From the NCBI GenBank assembly GCA_903844665.1, contig CAIMUS010000046.1:1-36934 (forward strand): a stretch of DNA of 36,934 nucleotides, given 5' to 3'. Below are positions 1 through 8,109 of the stretch, one piece after another. The number at the start of each line of letters is the position of its first letter. The stretch's first letter is position 1. Made by a program: the position numbers and the translations under genes. Below the pieces are notes generated by a model. It was not told the DNA's origin and searched no databases. It saw only the letters and a program-made list of their open reading frames with translations. This stretch comes from an uncultured Pseudomonadota bacterium (GTDB lineage Bacteria > Pseudomonadota > Gammaproteobacteria > Competibacterales > Competibacteraceae).

Positions 1-1
1 C

Positions 2-187
2 TCGACACAATCTCCGCTGCTGCTCGATCATTTCCAACCAGAAGATGTGCTTGTTGCCGACCGGGTGGAAGGCGGAACACAGTTCACCCGCCTGGACTCA
101 TCCAAGCTGGAAACTTGGCTGAAGAATTACAGCTTAGGCCAGCTCTGGGAGAAGAACGAACTGGGCGGCCGCCCAGGAGGGGAATAA
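2..187 (+). CDS. AAA-family ATPase, C-terminal end only (partial)
   Basis: An open frame runs in from the left edge and gives 61 residues ending in GGRPGGE before TAA. The tail contains TQFTRLDSSKLETWLKNYSLG and then LWEKNELGGRP. This resembles the extreme C-terminus of predicted AAA ATPases of the OLD/RecF-like type that sit directly upstream of DUF4276 genes. The next gene starts 4 bases after the stop, so the two are almost certainly co-transcribed and translationally coupled. The ATPase motifs themselves lie outside the window, so the family call rests on this tail and on the partner gene. GGAGGGG just before the stop serves as the ribosome binding site of the downstream gene. Confidence 0.6.
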   Translation, partial: STQSPLLLDHFQPEDVLVADRVEGGTQFTRLDSSKLETWLKNYSLGQLWEKNELGGRPGGE

Positions 188-191
188 TCTC

Positions 192-917
192 ATGGCCAGG
201 CTGCATATTCACGTTGAAGGAGAGACAGAAGAAACCTTTGTAAACGAGATTCTTGGTACGCACCTTTGCCGTCGGGGTTATGTCAAGGTCAGCGCCCGCC
301 TTGTTGGCAATGCGCGCCAGCGGGACCGCCGCGGCGGTATCCGGGCTTGGAGTTCCGTTCGCATTGATATCCTCAATCACCTCAGGCAAGATACCGGCTG
401 CCTAGAGACAACAATGGTCGATTATTACGCCTTGCCACAAACAGGTGCAAGGGCTTGGCCTGGAAGGAAAATGGCCGGCCACCTTCCCTATGCACAGAAG
501 GCCGCGACGGTTGAGAATGCTCTTTTGAAGGATATTTGCCAAAAAATGGGTAGTAGGTTTAATCCGGATCGGTTCATCCCGTTCGTGATGATGCATGAGT
601 TCGAAGGACTGCTCTTCAGCGATTGCGAGGGCTTCAGCCGAGGGATTGGACGCCCTGAGCTCGTGGCCGAGTTTCAATCAATCCGGAATCAGTTTTCCTC
701 TCCGGAGGAGATTGACGACTCTCCAATTACCGCCCCGTCGAAGCGTGTGGAAAAATTGGTTGATGGTTACGAAAAACCGCTGCTGGGGGCGCTGGCAATC
801 CTTGAAATCGGACTCGATCCTATTCGGGCCGAGTGTCCACATTTCCATGCGTGGTTGTCCCGTTTGGAAGCTTGGCCACAGCGCGTAGGTTGGGGTGACG
901 AAGGAACCCCAACGTAA
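192..917 (+). CDS. DUF4276 family protein (Toprim-like partner of an AAA ATPase)
   Basis: This 241-residue protein opens with LHIHVEGETEETFVNEIL, the glutamate-containing first strand typical of DUF4276 and Toprim-like folds. It continues with an acidic VDYY segment near residue 77 and the conserved MHEFEGLLFSD block near residues 134-144. DUF4276 proteins are commonly encoded immediately behind an AAA ATPase, and such pairs resemble OLD-nuclease-type anti-phage modules; a nuclease role here is inference. The start follows a strong GGAGGGG site. The last ten or so residues (VGWGDEGTPT) and the stop codon lie inside an intergenic inverted repeat at 884-963, so the native C-terminus may have been replaced by repeat sequence. 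Confidence 0.8.
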   Translation: MARLHIHVEGETEETFVNEILGTHLCRRGYVKVSARLVGNARQRDRRGGIRAWSSVRIDILNHLRQDTGCLETTMVDYYALPQTGARAWPGRKMAGHLPYAQKAATVENALLKDICQKMGSRFNPDRFIPFVMMHEFEGLLFSDCEGFSRGIGRPELVAEFQSIRNQFSSPEEIDDSPITAPSKRVEKLVDGYEKPLLGALAILEIGLDPIRAECPHFHAWLSRLEAWPQRVGWGDEGTPT

Positions 918-963
918 TCCCCCACCCTGAAATGTTGGGGTTCGTTCCTCACCCCAACCTACG
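884..963. repeat. Imperfect inverted repeat (REP/BIME-like hairpin)
   Basis: The left arm (884-913, beginning CGTAGGTTGGGGTGA) pairs with the right arm (934-963, ending CACCCCAACCTACG) across a 20-base loop, with a few mismatches in the middle. It overlaps the 3' end of the DUF4276 gene and could fold in RNA after that stop codon. GTAGGTTGGG-type arms recur at several other gene ends in this window. Confidence 0.75.
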
Positions 964-966
964 GAC

Positions 967-1125
967 CTAATTAGTGCCTGACCGAAAACTTCTTTCGGGA
1001 GCGCCAACTTTGTAGGTTGGGCACAGGACGTGCCCAACAAACTGGAGCATTGTCGGGCCATGCTGGATAGGCTGTTGGGCACGTCCTGTGCCCGACCTAC
1101 GGGTTTTCGGTCAGACACTAATTAG
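967..1125. repeat. MITE-like element with 23-bp terminal inverted repeats
   Basis: The two ends carry the same 23-base sequence in inverted orientation with one mismatch: left 967-989, right 1103-1125, both starting CTAATTAGTG and containing CTGACCGAAAAC. The interior holds a second inverted pair built of GTAGGTYGGGCACAGGACGTGCCC. No transposase is present. Related ends occur at 4848 and at 13659-13917. Because the outermost CTAATTAG is itself palindromic, the target duplication cannot be separated from the terminal repeat. Confidence 0.75.
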
Positions 1126-1215
1126 TTTAAAGCGCCGCCAGCGTTTTATCGAGATCGCCGCTATACTGGTTGCAGATAACCGACAGCATACTCATGATTT
1201 TGGAGGAGAGCCCCG

Positions 1216-3168
1216 ATGACCGAGCAGCCTAAAAAGCTATCTTTCCTGGACCTGCCGGAAGCCAAGCTCCTGGAAGAGACATTGATGGCGGAGATGAAAT
1301 TACTGGAAGGCGCGCTGGGCGCCGAGATGAAGCTGCTGGAAGGCGCCCTGGAAGCTTCCCAACAGCAGTTGCCTTTCAAGGCATTGGATTTCAAGCTGCC
1401 GGACGCCAGCAAGCTGGCGGAGAATTTTTCCAAGATTATCGAGCATAGCCAGCATCTGATCCAGGAGTACCTCAGAAAGCAGATCGGCAGGGAGGTGTCT
1501 TTCCGGGTGCCGGATCCCGGCATCGTCGCCAAATCTTTTCTGAGCATGTTCCCGAAACTGGTGGCGGATCCTGCCAAAATCATGCAGGCGCAGGTGAGCT
1601 TCTGGCAGGATTATCTCACTATGTGGCAGGTCGCCACCCGCCGCTTGCTGGGTGAGAAACTGGAGCCGATGGTGAAACCGGACCCCGGCGACAAGCGCTT
1701 CAAGGATACCGTCTGGGCGGAAAACGCCATCTTCGACTTTATCAAACAGTCCTATCTGTTGACCGCCCACAGTATTTACCGCCTGTTCACCAGCGTCGAG
1801 GGGCTCGACCCCAAGACCGCCGAAAAAATCGATTTCTATACCCGGCAGTTCGTGAACGCCATGTCGCCCACGAACTTTGCCCTGACCAATCCACAGGTGA
1901 TCAAAACCACGCTGGAGAGCGGCGGCGAGAATCTGGTCAAGGGATTGGCGAATCTGCTGGAGGATCTGGACCGGGGCAAGGGTCGCCTGCGCATCAAGCA
2001 GACCAAGATGGAAGCCTTCGAACCGGGCAAGAACCTGGCCGTGACTCCAGGCAAGGTCATTTATCAGACGGAACTGATGCAGTTGCTGCAATACCAGCCG
2101 CTGACCGAACAGGTCTATCGGCGGCCGTTGCTGATCATTCCGCCGTGGATCAACAAATACTATATTCTCGACCTGCAACCCAAGAATTCCCTGGTCAAAT
2201 GGGCGACCGAGCAGGGCTTTACGGTGTTTATCGTCTCCTGGGTCAATCCGGACGAGCGCCTGGCCGAAATGAACTTCGAGGATTATATGGCCAAGGGTAC
2301 GCTGGCCGCCCTGGACGCCATCGAGCAGGCGACCGGCGAGGACGAGATCAACGCCATCGGCTATTGTATCGGCGGCACCTTATTGTTCTGTACGCTGGCC
2401 TATATGGCGGCGAAAAAAGACAAGCGCATCAACAGCGCCACCGCCTTTACCACCATGCTGGATTTCACTCATGTCGGCGAGATGTCGGTATTCATCGACG
2501 AGGAGCAGTTCGCGCACATGGACCGGGGCATGGAAAGAAAAGGCTACCTGGAGGGTTACCACATGGCCGGGGTGTTCAATCTGATGCGCGCCAACGACCT
2601 GATCTGGTCCTTCATCGTCAAGAATTATCTGTTGGGACAGGAGCCCTTCCCCTTCGATCTCCTATATTGGAATTCCGACTGCACCCGCATGCCCAAAGCC
2701 ATGCATTCCTTCTATCTGCGCAATATGTATTTGCATAACCGGCTGAAGGAGCCGGGCGGCGTCGCCTTCCTGGGGGTGCCGCTGGATCTCGGCAGGATCG
2801 AGACGCCGGTCTTTTTTATCTCCGCCAAGGAAGATCATATCGCCCCCTGGAAAGGCACCTATGCCGGCACCCGTCTGATCGGCGGCCCGGTGCAGTTCGT
2901 ATTGGGGGAATCCGGCCATATCGCCGGGGTGGTCAATCCGCCGGCGGCGAAAAAATACGGTTACTGGACCAATGAGCAATTGCCGCCGACACCCGAGGAG
3001 TGGTTCGAAACCGCCACCCATCATGAGGGTTCCTGGTGGACCCATTGGCTGGAATGGATCGAGCAGTATGCCGGTCCCCTGGTGCCGGCGCGGGCGCCCG
3101 GCGACGGCGCGCTCACGCCCATCGAGGAGGCGCCGGGTTCTTATGTAAAGGTGCCGGGCATCGATTGA
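1216..3168 (+). CDS. phaC: Class I poly(3-hydroxyalkanoate) synthase
   Basis: PhaC polymerises (R)-3-hydroxyacyl-CoA into PHA at the granule surface. The 650-residue protein has an N-terminal PhaC_N region and then an alpha/beta-hydrolase core with the lipase-like box GYCIGG. C384 is the nucleophile, D540 (KEDHIAP) and H568 (ESGHIAG) complete the triad, and the spacings are close to those of the Cupriavidus enzyme. Length exceeds the usual ~590 residues because of an N-terminal extension containing three 11-residue repeats of the (A)EMKLLEGALx type at about residues 14-46, predicted to be an amphipathic helix. The start follows a strong GGAGGAGAG site. pdxH begins 37 bases downstream. No phaA or phaB is adjacent; a phasin and a PhaD-like regulator lie about 7 kb away. 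Confidence 0.95.
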   Translation: MTEQPKKLSFLDLPEAKLLEETLMAEMKLLEGALGAEMKLLEGALEASQQQLPFKALDFKLPDASKLAENFSKIIEHSQHLIQEYLRKQIGREVSFRVPDPGIVAKSFLSMFPKLVADPAKIMQAQVSFWQDYLTMWQVATRRLLGEKLEPMVKPDPGDKRFKDTVWAENAIFDFIKQSYLLTAHSIYRLFTSVEGLDPKTAEKIDFYTRQFVNAMSPTNFALTNPQVIKTTLESGGENLVKGLANLLEDLDRGKGRLRIKQTKMEAFEPGKNLAVTPGKVIYQTELMQLLQYQPLTEQVYRRPLLIIPPWINKYYILDLQPKNSLVKWATEQGFTVFIVSWVNPDERLAEMNFEDYMAKGTLAALDAIEQATGEDEINAIGYCIGGTLLFCTLAYMAAKKDKRINSATAFTTMLDFTHVGEMSVFIDEEQFAHMDRGMERKGYLEGYHMAGVFNLMRANDLIWSFIVKNYLLGQEPFPFDLLYWNSDCTRMPKAMHSFYLRNMYLHNRLKEPGGVAFLGVPLDLGRIETPVFFISAKEDHIAPWKGTYAGTRLIGGPVQFVLGESGHIAGVVNPPAAKKYGYWTNEQLPPTPEEWFETATHHEGSWWTHWLEWIEQYAGPLVPARAPGDGALTPIEEAPGSYVKVPGID

Positions 3169-3205
3169 GTGATACCGATCTTGTTACCGATTTTGAGGAG
3201 CCCTG

Positions 3206-3850
3206 ATGAAACAGCCGCTTGCCGAACTCCGCACCGACTACAGCCGCAGCGAATTGAGCAAGGCCAGTGTCGATCCCGATCCCTTCAGGCAATTCCAGCG
3301 CTGGCTGCATGAAGCGATCGAGGCGGAACTGCCGGAACCCAACGCCATGACCCTGGCGACGGTCAAAACGGACGGCGGTCCCGCCGCCCGGGTGGTGCTG
3401 CTCAAGGATCTGGATGCCACGGGTTTCGTGTTTTTCACCAACTACCTGAGCGACAAGGGGCGGCAACTGGCGGCCAATCCCCAGGCCGCGCTGGTGTTCC
3501 TCTGGCTGGAGTTGGAACGGCAGGTACGCATCGAGGGCGGCATCAGCCTGGTTACCGGTGAGGAAGCGGCGGCTTATTTCCGCAGCCGCCCCCGCAACAG
3601 TCAGTTGGGAGCCCTGGCCTCGCAGCAGAGCCGGGTGGTGGAGAGCCGGCGGCTACTGGAACAGCGTTTCGAGGAACTCGGCCGCCAATACGCCGACCAT
3701 GATATTCCCATGCCGGCGCAGTGGGGCGGTTACCGGCTGGTTCCCGCCATGCTGGAATTCTGGCAGGGCCGCCCAAGCCGACTGCACGATCGCCTGCGCT
3801 ACCGCTTGCAACCCGACGGCGGCTGGCTGCTCGAACGGTTGGAACCGTAA
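3206..3850 (+). CDS. pdxH: Pyridoxamine/pyridoxine 5'-phosphate oxidase
   Basis: This FMN-dependent enzyme oxidises pyridoxamine- or pyridoxine-5'-phosphate to pyridoxal 5'-phosphate in the cytosol, the last step of vitamin B6 synthesis and salvage. The 214-residue length is standard. Recognisable family blocks are DPFRQFQRWLHEA, PNAMTLATV, ARVVLLKDLDATGFVFFTNYLS, SRPRNSQLGALASQQS, and the C-terminal FWQGRPSRLHDRLRY, which holds the substrate- and FMN-contacting arginines. A GAGGAG site precedes the ATG. Only 37 bases separate it from phaC, so the two may share a transcript, although the functions are unrelated. Confidence 0.96.
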   Translation: MKQPLAELRTDYSRSELSKASVDPDPFRQFQRWLHEAIEAELPEPNAMTLATVKTDGGPAARVVLLKDLDATGFVFFTNYLSDKGRQLAANPQAALVFLWLELERQVRIEGGISLVTGEEAAAYFRSRPRNSQLGALASQQSRVVESRRLLEQRFEELGRQYADHDIPMPAQWGGYRLVPAMLEFWQGRPSRLHDRLRYRLQPDGGWLLERLEP

Positions 3851-3973
3851 GAGACGTTCGGGCTTGTAGGTCATATTGGTTTCATTCAACATAAGGCGCC
3901 TGAAGTTTCAACGCTGTGCCCTCCCTCCTGGCCGGGTACAGGGTCGACCACATTAATCCTGGAAACTGTTGTT

Positions 3974-4846
3974 ATGACCATTAAAGGCATCATCCTTGCC
4001 GGCGGTTCGGGGACCCGCTTGTATCCTTCGACCATTTCGGTCAGCAAGCAGTTACTACCGGTTTACGATAAACCCATGATTTATTATCCGGTGTCCACTC
4101 TGATGCTGGCGCAGATCCGGGAGATCCTGATCATCACCACCCCCCGGGACCAGGCGGCTTTCCAGTCCCTGCTGGGCGACGGCAAGCAGTGGGGGCTGTC
4201 CTTCCACTATGCGGCGCAGCCCGATCCGGAGGGACTGGCTCAGGCATTTCTCATCGGCGCGGACTTCATCGGCCGCGATCCGGTTTGCCTGACGCTGGGG
4301 GATAACATTTATTATGGTCAGGGGTTGTCGGCGTTGTTGCAACGGGCCGCCGACCGTATCCGGGGCGCTACGGTGTTCGGTTACTATGTGCGCGATCCCG
4401 AACGCTATGGCGTGGTCAGCTTCGATGACCGGGGCAAGGTCCTCGATATCGAGGAAAAACCGCAACAGCCAAAATCCCGTTATGCCGTGACCGGGCTGTA
4501 TTTTTACGATAACGCTGTCATCGATATCACCAGGGACATCCGGCCGTCGGCCCGGGGTGAATTGGAAATCACCGATGTCAATAAAGTCTATCTGGCCCGG
4601 GGCGAGTTGGCCGTGGAACTGCTGGGGCGTGGTTTTGCCTGGCTGGATATGGGAACCCACGAGTCGCTGTTGGCCGCCGCGAATTTCATCCAGGCGGTGG
4701 AACAGCGCCAGGGTCAGAAAATTTCCTGCCCTGAAGAAATTGCATTACGGCTGGGCTATATCGATGCAGCGCAGTTGGAGCGCCTGGCCAGGCCCCTGGT
4801 CAAAAGCGGTTACGGCGAGTACCTGCTGAACCTGCTGGAGCCATAG
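3974..4846 (+). CDS. rfbA: Glucose-1-phosphate thymidylyltransferase
   Basis: RfbA/RmlA converts glucose-1-phosphate and dTTP to dTDP-glucose, the first step towards dTDP-L-rhamnose for surface polysaccharides. The 290-residue protein shows the nucleotidyltransferase signature [15 protein letters not shown] near residue 6, then [25 protein letters not shown], and [20 protein letters not shown]. The family is normally clustered as rfbBDAC, but here the gene stands alone between pdxH and cobB; its partners must be elsewhere. The ribosome binding site is weak (GGAAACTG). A repeat element begins directly after the stop. Confidence 0.95.
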   Translation: MTIKGIILAGGSGTRLYPSTISVSKQLLPVYDKPMIYYPVSTLMLAQIREILIITTPRDQAAFQSLLGDGKQWGLSFHYAAQPDPEGLAQAFLIGADFIGRDPVCLTLGDNIYYGQGLSALLQRAADRIRGATVFGYYVRDPERYGVVSFDDRGKVLDIEEKPQQPKSRYAVTGLYFYDNAVIDITRDIRPSARGELEITDVNKVYLARGELAVELLGRGFAWLDMGTHESLLAAANFIQAVEQRQGQKISCPEEIALRLGYIDAAQLERLARPLVKSGYGEYLLNLLEP

Positions 4847-4847
4847 T

Positions 4848-4896
4848 TAGTGCCTGACCGAAAACCCGTAGGTCGGGCACAGGACGCGCCCGACTT
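4848..4896 (+). repeat. Solo or truncated copy of the TTAGTG..CTGACCGAAAAC repeat element
   Basis: Immediately after the rfbA stop the sequence reads TTAGTGCCTGACCGAAAAC and then GTAGGTCGGGCACAGGAC, matching one end of the elements at 967-1125 and 13659-13917. The opposite terminal repeat is not found before cobB, so this copy looks truncated. Confidence 0.7.
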
Positions 4897-4921
4897 CGAA
4901 CCACCCCGGCGCTGCGCGCCA

Positions 4922-4943
4922 CCCCTCCTTATCCAAGGAGGGG
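4922..4943. repeat. Perfect hairpin between rfbA and cobB
   Basis: CCCCTCCTT and AAGGAGGGG form a perfect 9-bp stem with the 4-base loop ATCC. It is followed by AAAATC rather than a T-run, so it is not a classical intrinsic terminator on the plus strand. It lies 30 bases before the cobB start and could still influence readthrough. Confidence 0.6.
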
Positions 4944-4972
4944 AAAATCTATAACTCAAATAGAATTGCTAT

Positions 4973-6259
4973 ATGCCTGCCTGCCCCGCTTTACTGATCG
5001 GCGCCCCGGCTTCCGGCCAGGGCAAGACCACCCTGACCGCCGCCCTGGCGCGCTACCACCGCGGGCAAGGACGACGCGTCCGGGTGTTCAAAACCGGCCC
5101 CGATTTTCTCGATCCCATGATTCTGGAACGGGCGTCGGGCTATCCGGTTTACCAGTTGGACCTGTGGATGGTCGGGGAACAGAGTTGCAGGCAGTTGCTT
5201 TCCCAGGCGGCGGCGGCGGCCGATCTGATTTTGATCGAGGGGGTGATGGGCCTGTTCGATGGCGCTCCCTCCAGCGCCGATCTGGCGCAGGTTTTCGGGG
5301 TGCCGGTGCTGGCGCTGATCCAGGCTCACGCCATGGCGCAGACCTTCGGCGCCATCGCCTATGGTCTGGCCCATTACCGTCCGGGTCTGCCCTTTGCCGG
5401 AGTGTTGGCCAATGGGGTAGCCGGGCCCGGCCATGCCGAACTGCTGGCCGAAAGCCTGCCGGAGGGAGTGACTTATTTCGGCGCCCTGCCGCGCGACCCG
5501 GCCGTAACGCTGCCCGATCGTCACCTGGGTCTGGTACAGGCCGTTGAAATCGCCGATTTGGAGCAACGGCTGGATGCCGCCGCCGCCGCCGTCGGCCGGA
5601 CCGGGCTGGCGGCGCTGCCGGCGACGGTGGCTTTTCCCACCGTCGCGCCGGAACCGCTGCCGGCCTTGCTTCAGGGAATCCGCATCGGCGTCGCCCGTGA
5701 TTTGGCGTTCGCCTTTCTCTATCCGGCCAACCTGGATCTGCTGCGCGCTTTAGGGGCTGAACTGGTATTTTTTTCCCCCCTGAACGATAAAGAGCCACCC
5801 GCCGTGGACAGCCTCTATCTGCCCGGCGGTTATCCGGAATTGCATCTGGATACCCTGGCCTCCAATCAGACCATGCTGGCAGGATTACGCCGCCATTACC
5901 GGGCCGGCAAGCCACTCTATGCCGAATGCGGCGGGATGCTGTATACCCTGGAAAGCCTGACCGACACAGCAGGGCGCCGTGCCGAACTGTTAGGTTTGCT
6001 GTCCGGTCATGCGGTGCTGCAAGCGCAACGGGTCGGCCTCGGCATGCAAGCCGCGCCACTGCCCGAAGGGGAGCTGCGCGGCCATACCTTTCACCACTCG
6101 CGGCTGGAAACCCCGCTCGCCCCTCTGACCCATGGCGTCCGTCAGCGCGGCGAGCGGCCGGGCGAGGCGATTTATCGAATCGGCCGCTTTACCGCTTCCT
6201 ATCTGCACCTGTACTTTCCCGGCAATCCGCGGGCCGCCGCCCGACTGTTCGCGCCCTGA
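4973..6259 (+). CDS. cobB: Cobyrinate (hydrogenobyrinate) a,c-diamide synthase
   Basis: CobB/CbiA amidates the a and c side chains of cobyrinic or hydrogenobyrinic acid using ATP and glutamine, a step in the corrin ring pathway to cobalamin. The 428-residue protein begins with a P-loop (GAPASGQGKTT, residues 10-20) of the dethiobiotin-synthetase-like domain, followed by FKTGPDFLDP and IEGVMGLFDG. The C-terminal class I glutamine amidotransferase domain contains LYLPGGYPELH and the nucleophile C319 in YAECGGMLY. It is the only cobalamin biosynthesis gene in the window. No cobalamin riboswitch was recognised upstream. A putative B12-binding MerR regulator lies 1.9 kb downstream. The start lacks a clear ribosome binding site. 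Confidence 0.93.
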   Translation: MPACPALLIGAPASGQGKTTLTAALARYHRGQGRRVRVFKTGPDFLDPMILERASGYPVYQLDLWMVGEQSCRQLLSQAAAAADLILIEGVMGLFDGAPSSADLAQVFGVPVLALIQAHAMAQTFGAIAYGLAHYRPGLPFAGVLANGVAGPGHAELLAESLPEGVTYFGALPRDPAVTLPDRHLGLVQAVEIADLEQRLDAAAAAVGRTGLAALPATVAFPTVAPEPLPALLQGIRIGVARDLAFAFLYPANLDLLRALGAELVFFSPLNDKEPPAVDSLYLPGGYPELHLDTLASNQTMLAGLRRHYRAGKPLYAECGGMLYTLESLTDTAGRRAELLGLLSGHAVLQAQRVGLGMQAAPLPEGELRGHTFHHSRLETPLAPLTHGVRQRGERPGEAIYRIGRFTASYLHLYFPGNPRAAARLFAP

Positions 6260-6300
6260 GAATGTCGACCAAGCCGCACCGCGCCGTCAGGACGCCTCGG

Positions 6301-7071
6301 CTACAGGGCGAATTCCGCCACCACCGGGGCGTGATCCGAGGGGCGCTCCAGCGCCCGGGTCGCTGTATCGATGCGGCAGGCGCTGCAACGCGACGCCAGC
6401 GCCGGACCGGCCAGAATCAGATCGATCCGCAAGCCCCGGTTACGGCGAAACGCGGCGGCCCGATAATCCCACCAACTGAAATGGCCCGGCGCCTGTTCGA
6501 ACAGACGAAACGTGTCGACCAGACCCAGCGCCAGCAAGCGCCGCAGGGCCGACCGTTCCGCTTCGCTGCACAACACCTGACCGGCCCAGGCGACGGGATC
6601 GTGCACATCCCGGTCTTCGGGGGCGATGTTGAAATCCCCCAGGGCGATGAAGTCAGGGTAGGCGAGCAATTGTTCCTGGATATAATCCGCCAGTCTGGCC
6701 AGCCAGTTCAGCTTATATTCGTATTTATCGGCGCCCACCGCCTGGCCGTTGGGAACATACAGATTCAGCACCCGCAGTCCGGCGATGGTGGCTCCCAGCA
6801 GGCGGCGCTGACTATCGTTCAGACCGGGCAGATCGCTGCAGACCTCAGCCGCCGGCTGCCGGCTGAGCAGAGCCACCCCGTTGTAGGTCTTTTCCCCCGC
6901 GAACACCACCCGATAGCCGGTTCCCTCCAACTCGGCGCGGGGAAAATCGGCATCGACCAGCTTGGTTTCCTGCAACGCGAGGATATCCGGCTGCCAGGCC
7001 TGCAACCAGTTCACCACCTGGGGCAGGCGGACCCGCAGGGAATTTACATTCCAGGTTGCAATTCTTAGCAT
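6301..7071 (-). CDS. xthA: Exodeoxyribonuclease III
   Basis: This is an AP endonuclease and 3'-5' exonuclease of base excision repair. The chosen start gives 256 residues beginning MLRIATWNVNSLRVRLPQV, the canonical ExoIII N-terminus; a longer upstream reading adds 50 residues that look non-coding. Conserved blocks of the endonuclease/exonuclease/phosphatase fold are LALQETK (metal-binding Glu), YNGVALLSR, LNLYVPNG, ALGDFNIAPEDRDVHDP, RIDLILAG, and SDHAPVVAEF with the catalytic His near the C-terminus. It converges on cobB, with 41 bases between the stops. Confidence 0.95.
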   Translation of the reverse strand: MLRIATWNVNSLRVRLPQVVNWLQAWQPDILALQETKLVDADFPRAELEGTGYRVVFAGEKTYNGVALLSRQPAAEVCSDLPGLNDSQRRLLGATIAGLRVLNLYVPNGQAVGADKYEYKLNWLARLADYIQEQLLAYPDFIALGDFNIAPEDRDVHDPVAWAGQVLCSEAERSALRRLLALGLVDTFRLFEQAPGHFSWWDYRAAAFRRNRGLRIDLILAGPALASRCSACRIDTATRALERPSDHAPVVAEFAL

Positions 7072-7162
7072 AGCGTCCGAGAGGATGACTGGAAGAAAAC
7101 CACAGCTTAGCACGAGCGGCCGGAAGGCCACGAGTCTGCTGTCCGGTATGGGTGCAATGCCG

Positions 7163-7235
7163 GTAGGAGTGAGCTTGCTCGCGAACCTGGCCGGACTGCC
7201 GCATGTTCTCTTCGCGGGCACGCTCGCTCCCTACA
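7163..7235. repeat. REP-like inverted repeat in the xthA-rsmE divergent region
   Basis: GTAGGAGTGAGCTTGCTCGCGAA at the left and the imperfect complement ending GCACGCTCGCTCCCTAC at the right form a long hairpin around a roughly 27-base loop. It resembles the GTAGGAGCGAGCTTGCTCGCG class of proteobacterial REP sequences. It lies just before rsmE. Confidence 0.65.
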
Positions 7236-7246
7236 GTTGGTGACTT

Positions 7247-7981
7247 ATGCGAATTCCGCGTATCTATTGCCCTGCCCCCCTCAGCATCGGCAGCCATATC
7301 GACCTGCCGCCAACCGCCCTGAATCATGTAATCCGGGTACTGCGCCTGAAAGCCGGCGCCACCCTGAGTCTGTTTAACGGCGCCGATGGGGAATTTCACG
7401 GCGTTCTGGCTACCGTGACGCGCTCCACCGCTACGGTACGCATTCAAGCCTATAGTCCTCACGAGGCCGAATCACCGCTGCCGGTCCTGTTGGCCCAGGG
7501 CATTTCCCGGGGAGAGCGGATGGACTATACCCTGCAAAAAGCGGTCGAGTTGGGTGTCTCGGTTATTTTTCCCGTGCTGACGGAACGTAGTATGGTCAAA
7601 CTGGAACACGAGCGCTGGCGCCGCCGTATCCAGCATTGGCAGGGGGTGATCGCAGGCGCTTGCGAGCAGTGCGGCCGTAACCGGCTGCCGCTGCTGCTGG
7701 AACCTGTCAGCCTGACCACGTGCCTGCAAAGCAGCGCCTTACGGGGTCTTAAGTTAGTGCTCGATCCGCTGGCGACATCCACCCTAAGCACAATCGCATC
7801 ATCCCCGCCCGCGGTCAGTCTGCTCATAGGACCGGAAGGCGGCTTGAGTCCGGCGGAAATCGCGCTGGCCGAAGCGGCCGGTTTTACCGCCGTGCGGCTG
7901 GGGCCGCGCGTGTTGCGCACCGAAACCGCCGCGCTGGTCGCTGTAACGGCGGTCCAGCTTCTCTGGGGGGATTTGAGTTAA
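7247..7981 (+). CDS. rsmE: 16S rRNA (uracil(1498)-N3)-methyltransferase
   Basis: RsmE methylates N3 of U1498 in helix 44 of 16S rRNA. The 244-residue protein has an N-terminal PUA-like domain (MRIPRIYC to about residue 70, with HVIRVLRLKAGATLSLFNG) and a C-terminal SPOUT methyltransferase domain. The SPOUT part includes QGISRGERMDYTLQKAVELGVSVIFPVLTERS, the SAM-binding LLIGPEGGLSPAEIALA, and LGPRVLRTETAALVA at the trefoil knot. The start has little ribosome binding site. It is divergent from xthA. Confidence 0.95.
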   Translation: MRIPRIYCPAPLSIGSHIDLPPTALNHVIRVLRLKAGATLSLFNGADGEFHGVLATVTRSTATVRIQAYSPHEAESPLPVLLAQGISRGERMDYTLQKAVELGVSVIFPVLTERSMVKLEHERWRRRIQHWQGVIAGACEQCGRNRLPLLLEPVSLTTCLQSSALRGLKLVLDPLATSTLSTIASSPPAVSLLIGPEGGLSPAEIALAEAAGFTAVRLGPRVLRTETAALVAVTAVQLLWGDLS

Positions 7982-8047
7982 TGCCTTCCGCAAAGGACGG
8001 TATGATCCCATGGATGCATATATTTGGTATAAGTATTAGCTTTTATC

Positions 8048-8085
8048 TTGCAGTTCTGTTATAGTTTTGTATAAATTATGTACAA
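8048..8085 (+). promoter_or_regulatory. Promoter and overlapping palindrome of the MerR/B12 regulator gene
   Basis: TTGCAG (8048-8053) and TATAAA (8070-8075) are separated by 16 bases and face the regulator gene. A 19-base near-palindrome, TTGTATAAATTATGTACAA (8067-8085), overlays the -10 element. MerR-type light and B12 regulators of the CarH/LitR group repress from sites over their own promoter, so this is a plausible autoregulatory operator, by inference only. Confidence 0.5.
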
Positions 8086-8109
8086 TATTTTCACTGCTCA
8101 AGGTATACG

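Noticed and set aside
1300-2178. Long antisense open frame (292 codons) opposite phaC
   Set aside because: It mirrors the codon structure of the high-GC phaC gene and shows no recognisable domain, start signal or conserved motif.
4847-4972. Cobalamin riboswitch before cobB
   Set aside because: The 126-base region is filled by a repeat fragment and a simple hairpin, and no B12-box-like sequence was recognised.
5088-7068. Large frames opposite and overlapping cobB and xthA
   Set aside because: Both genes are strongly supported by motifs; the alternatives are Arg/Pro-rich shadows.
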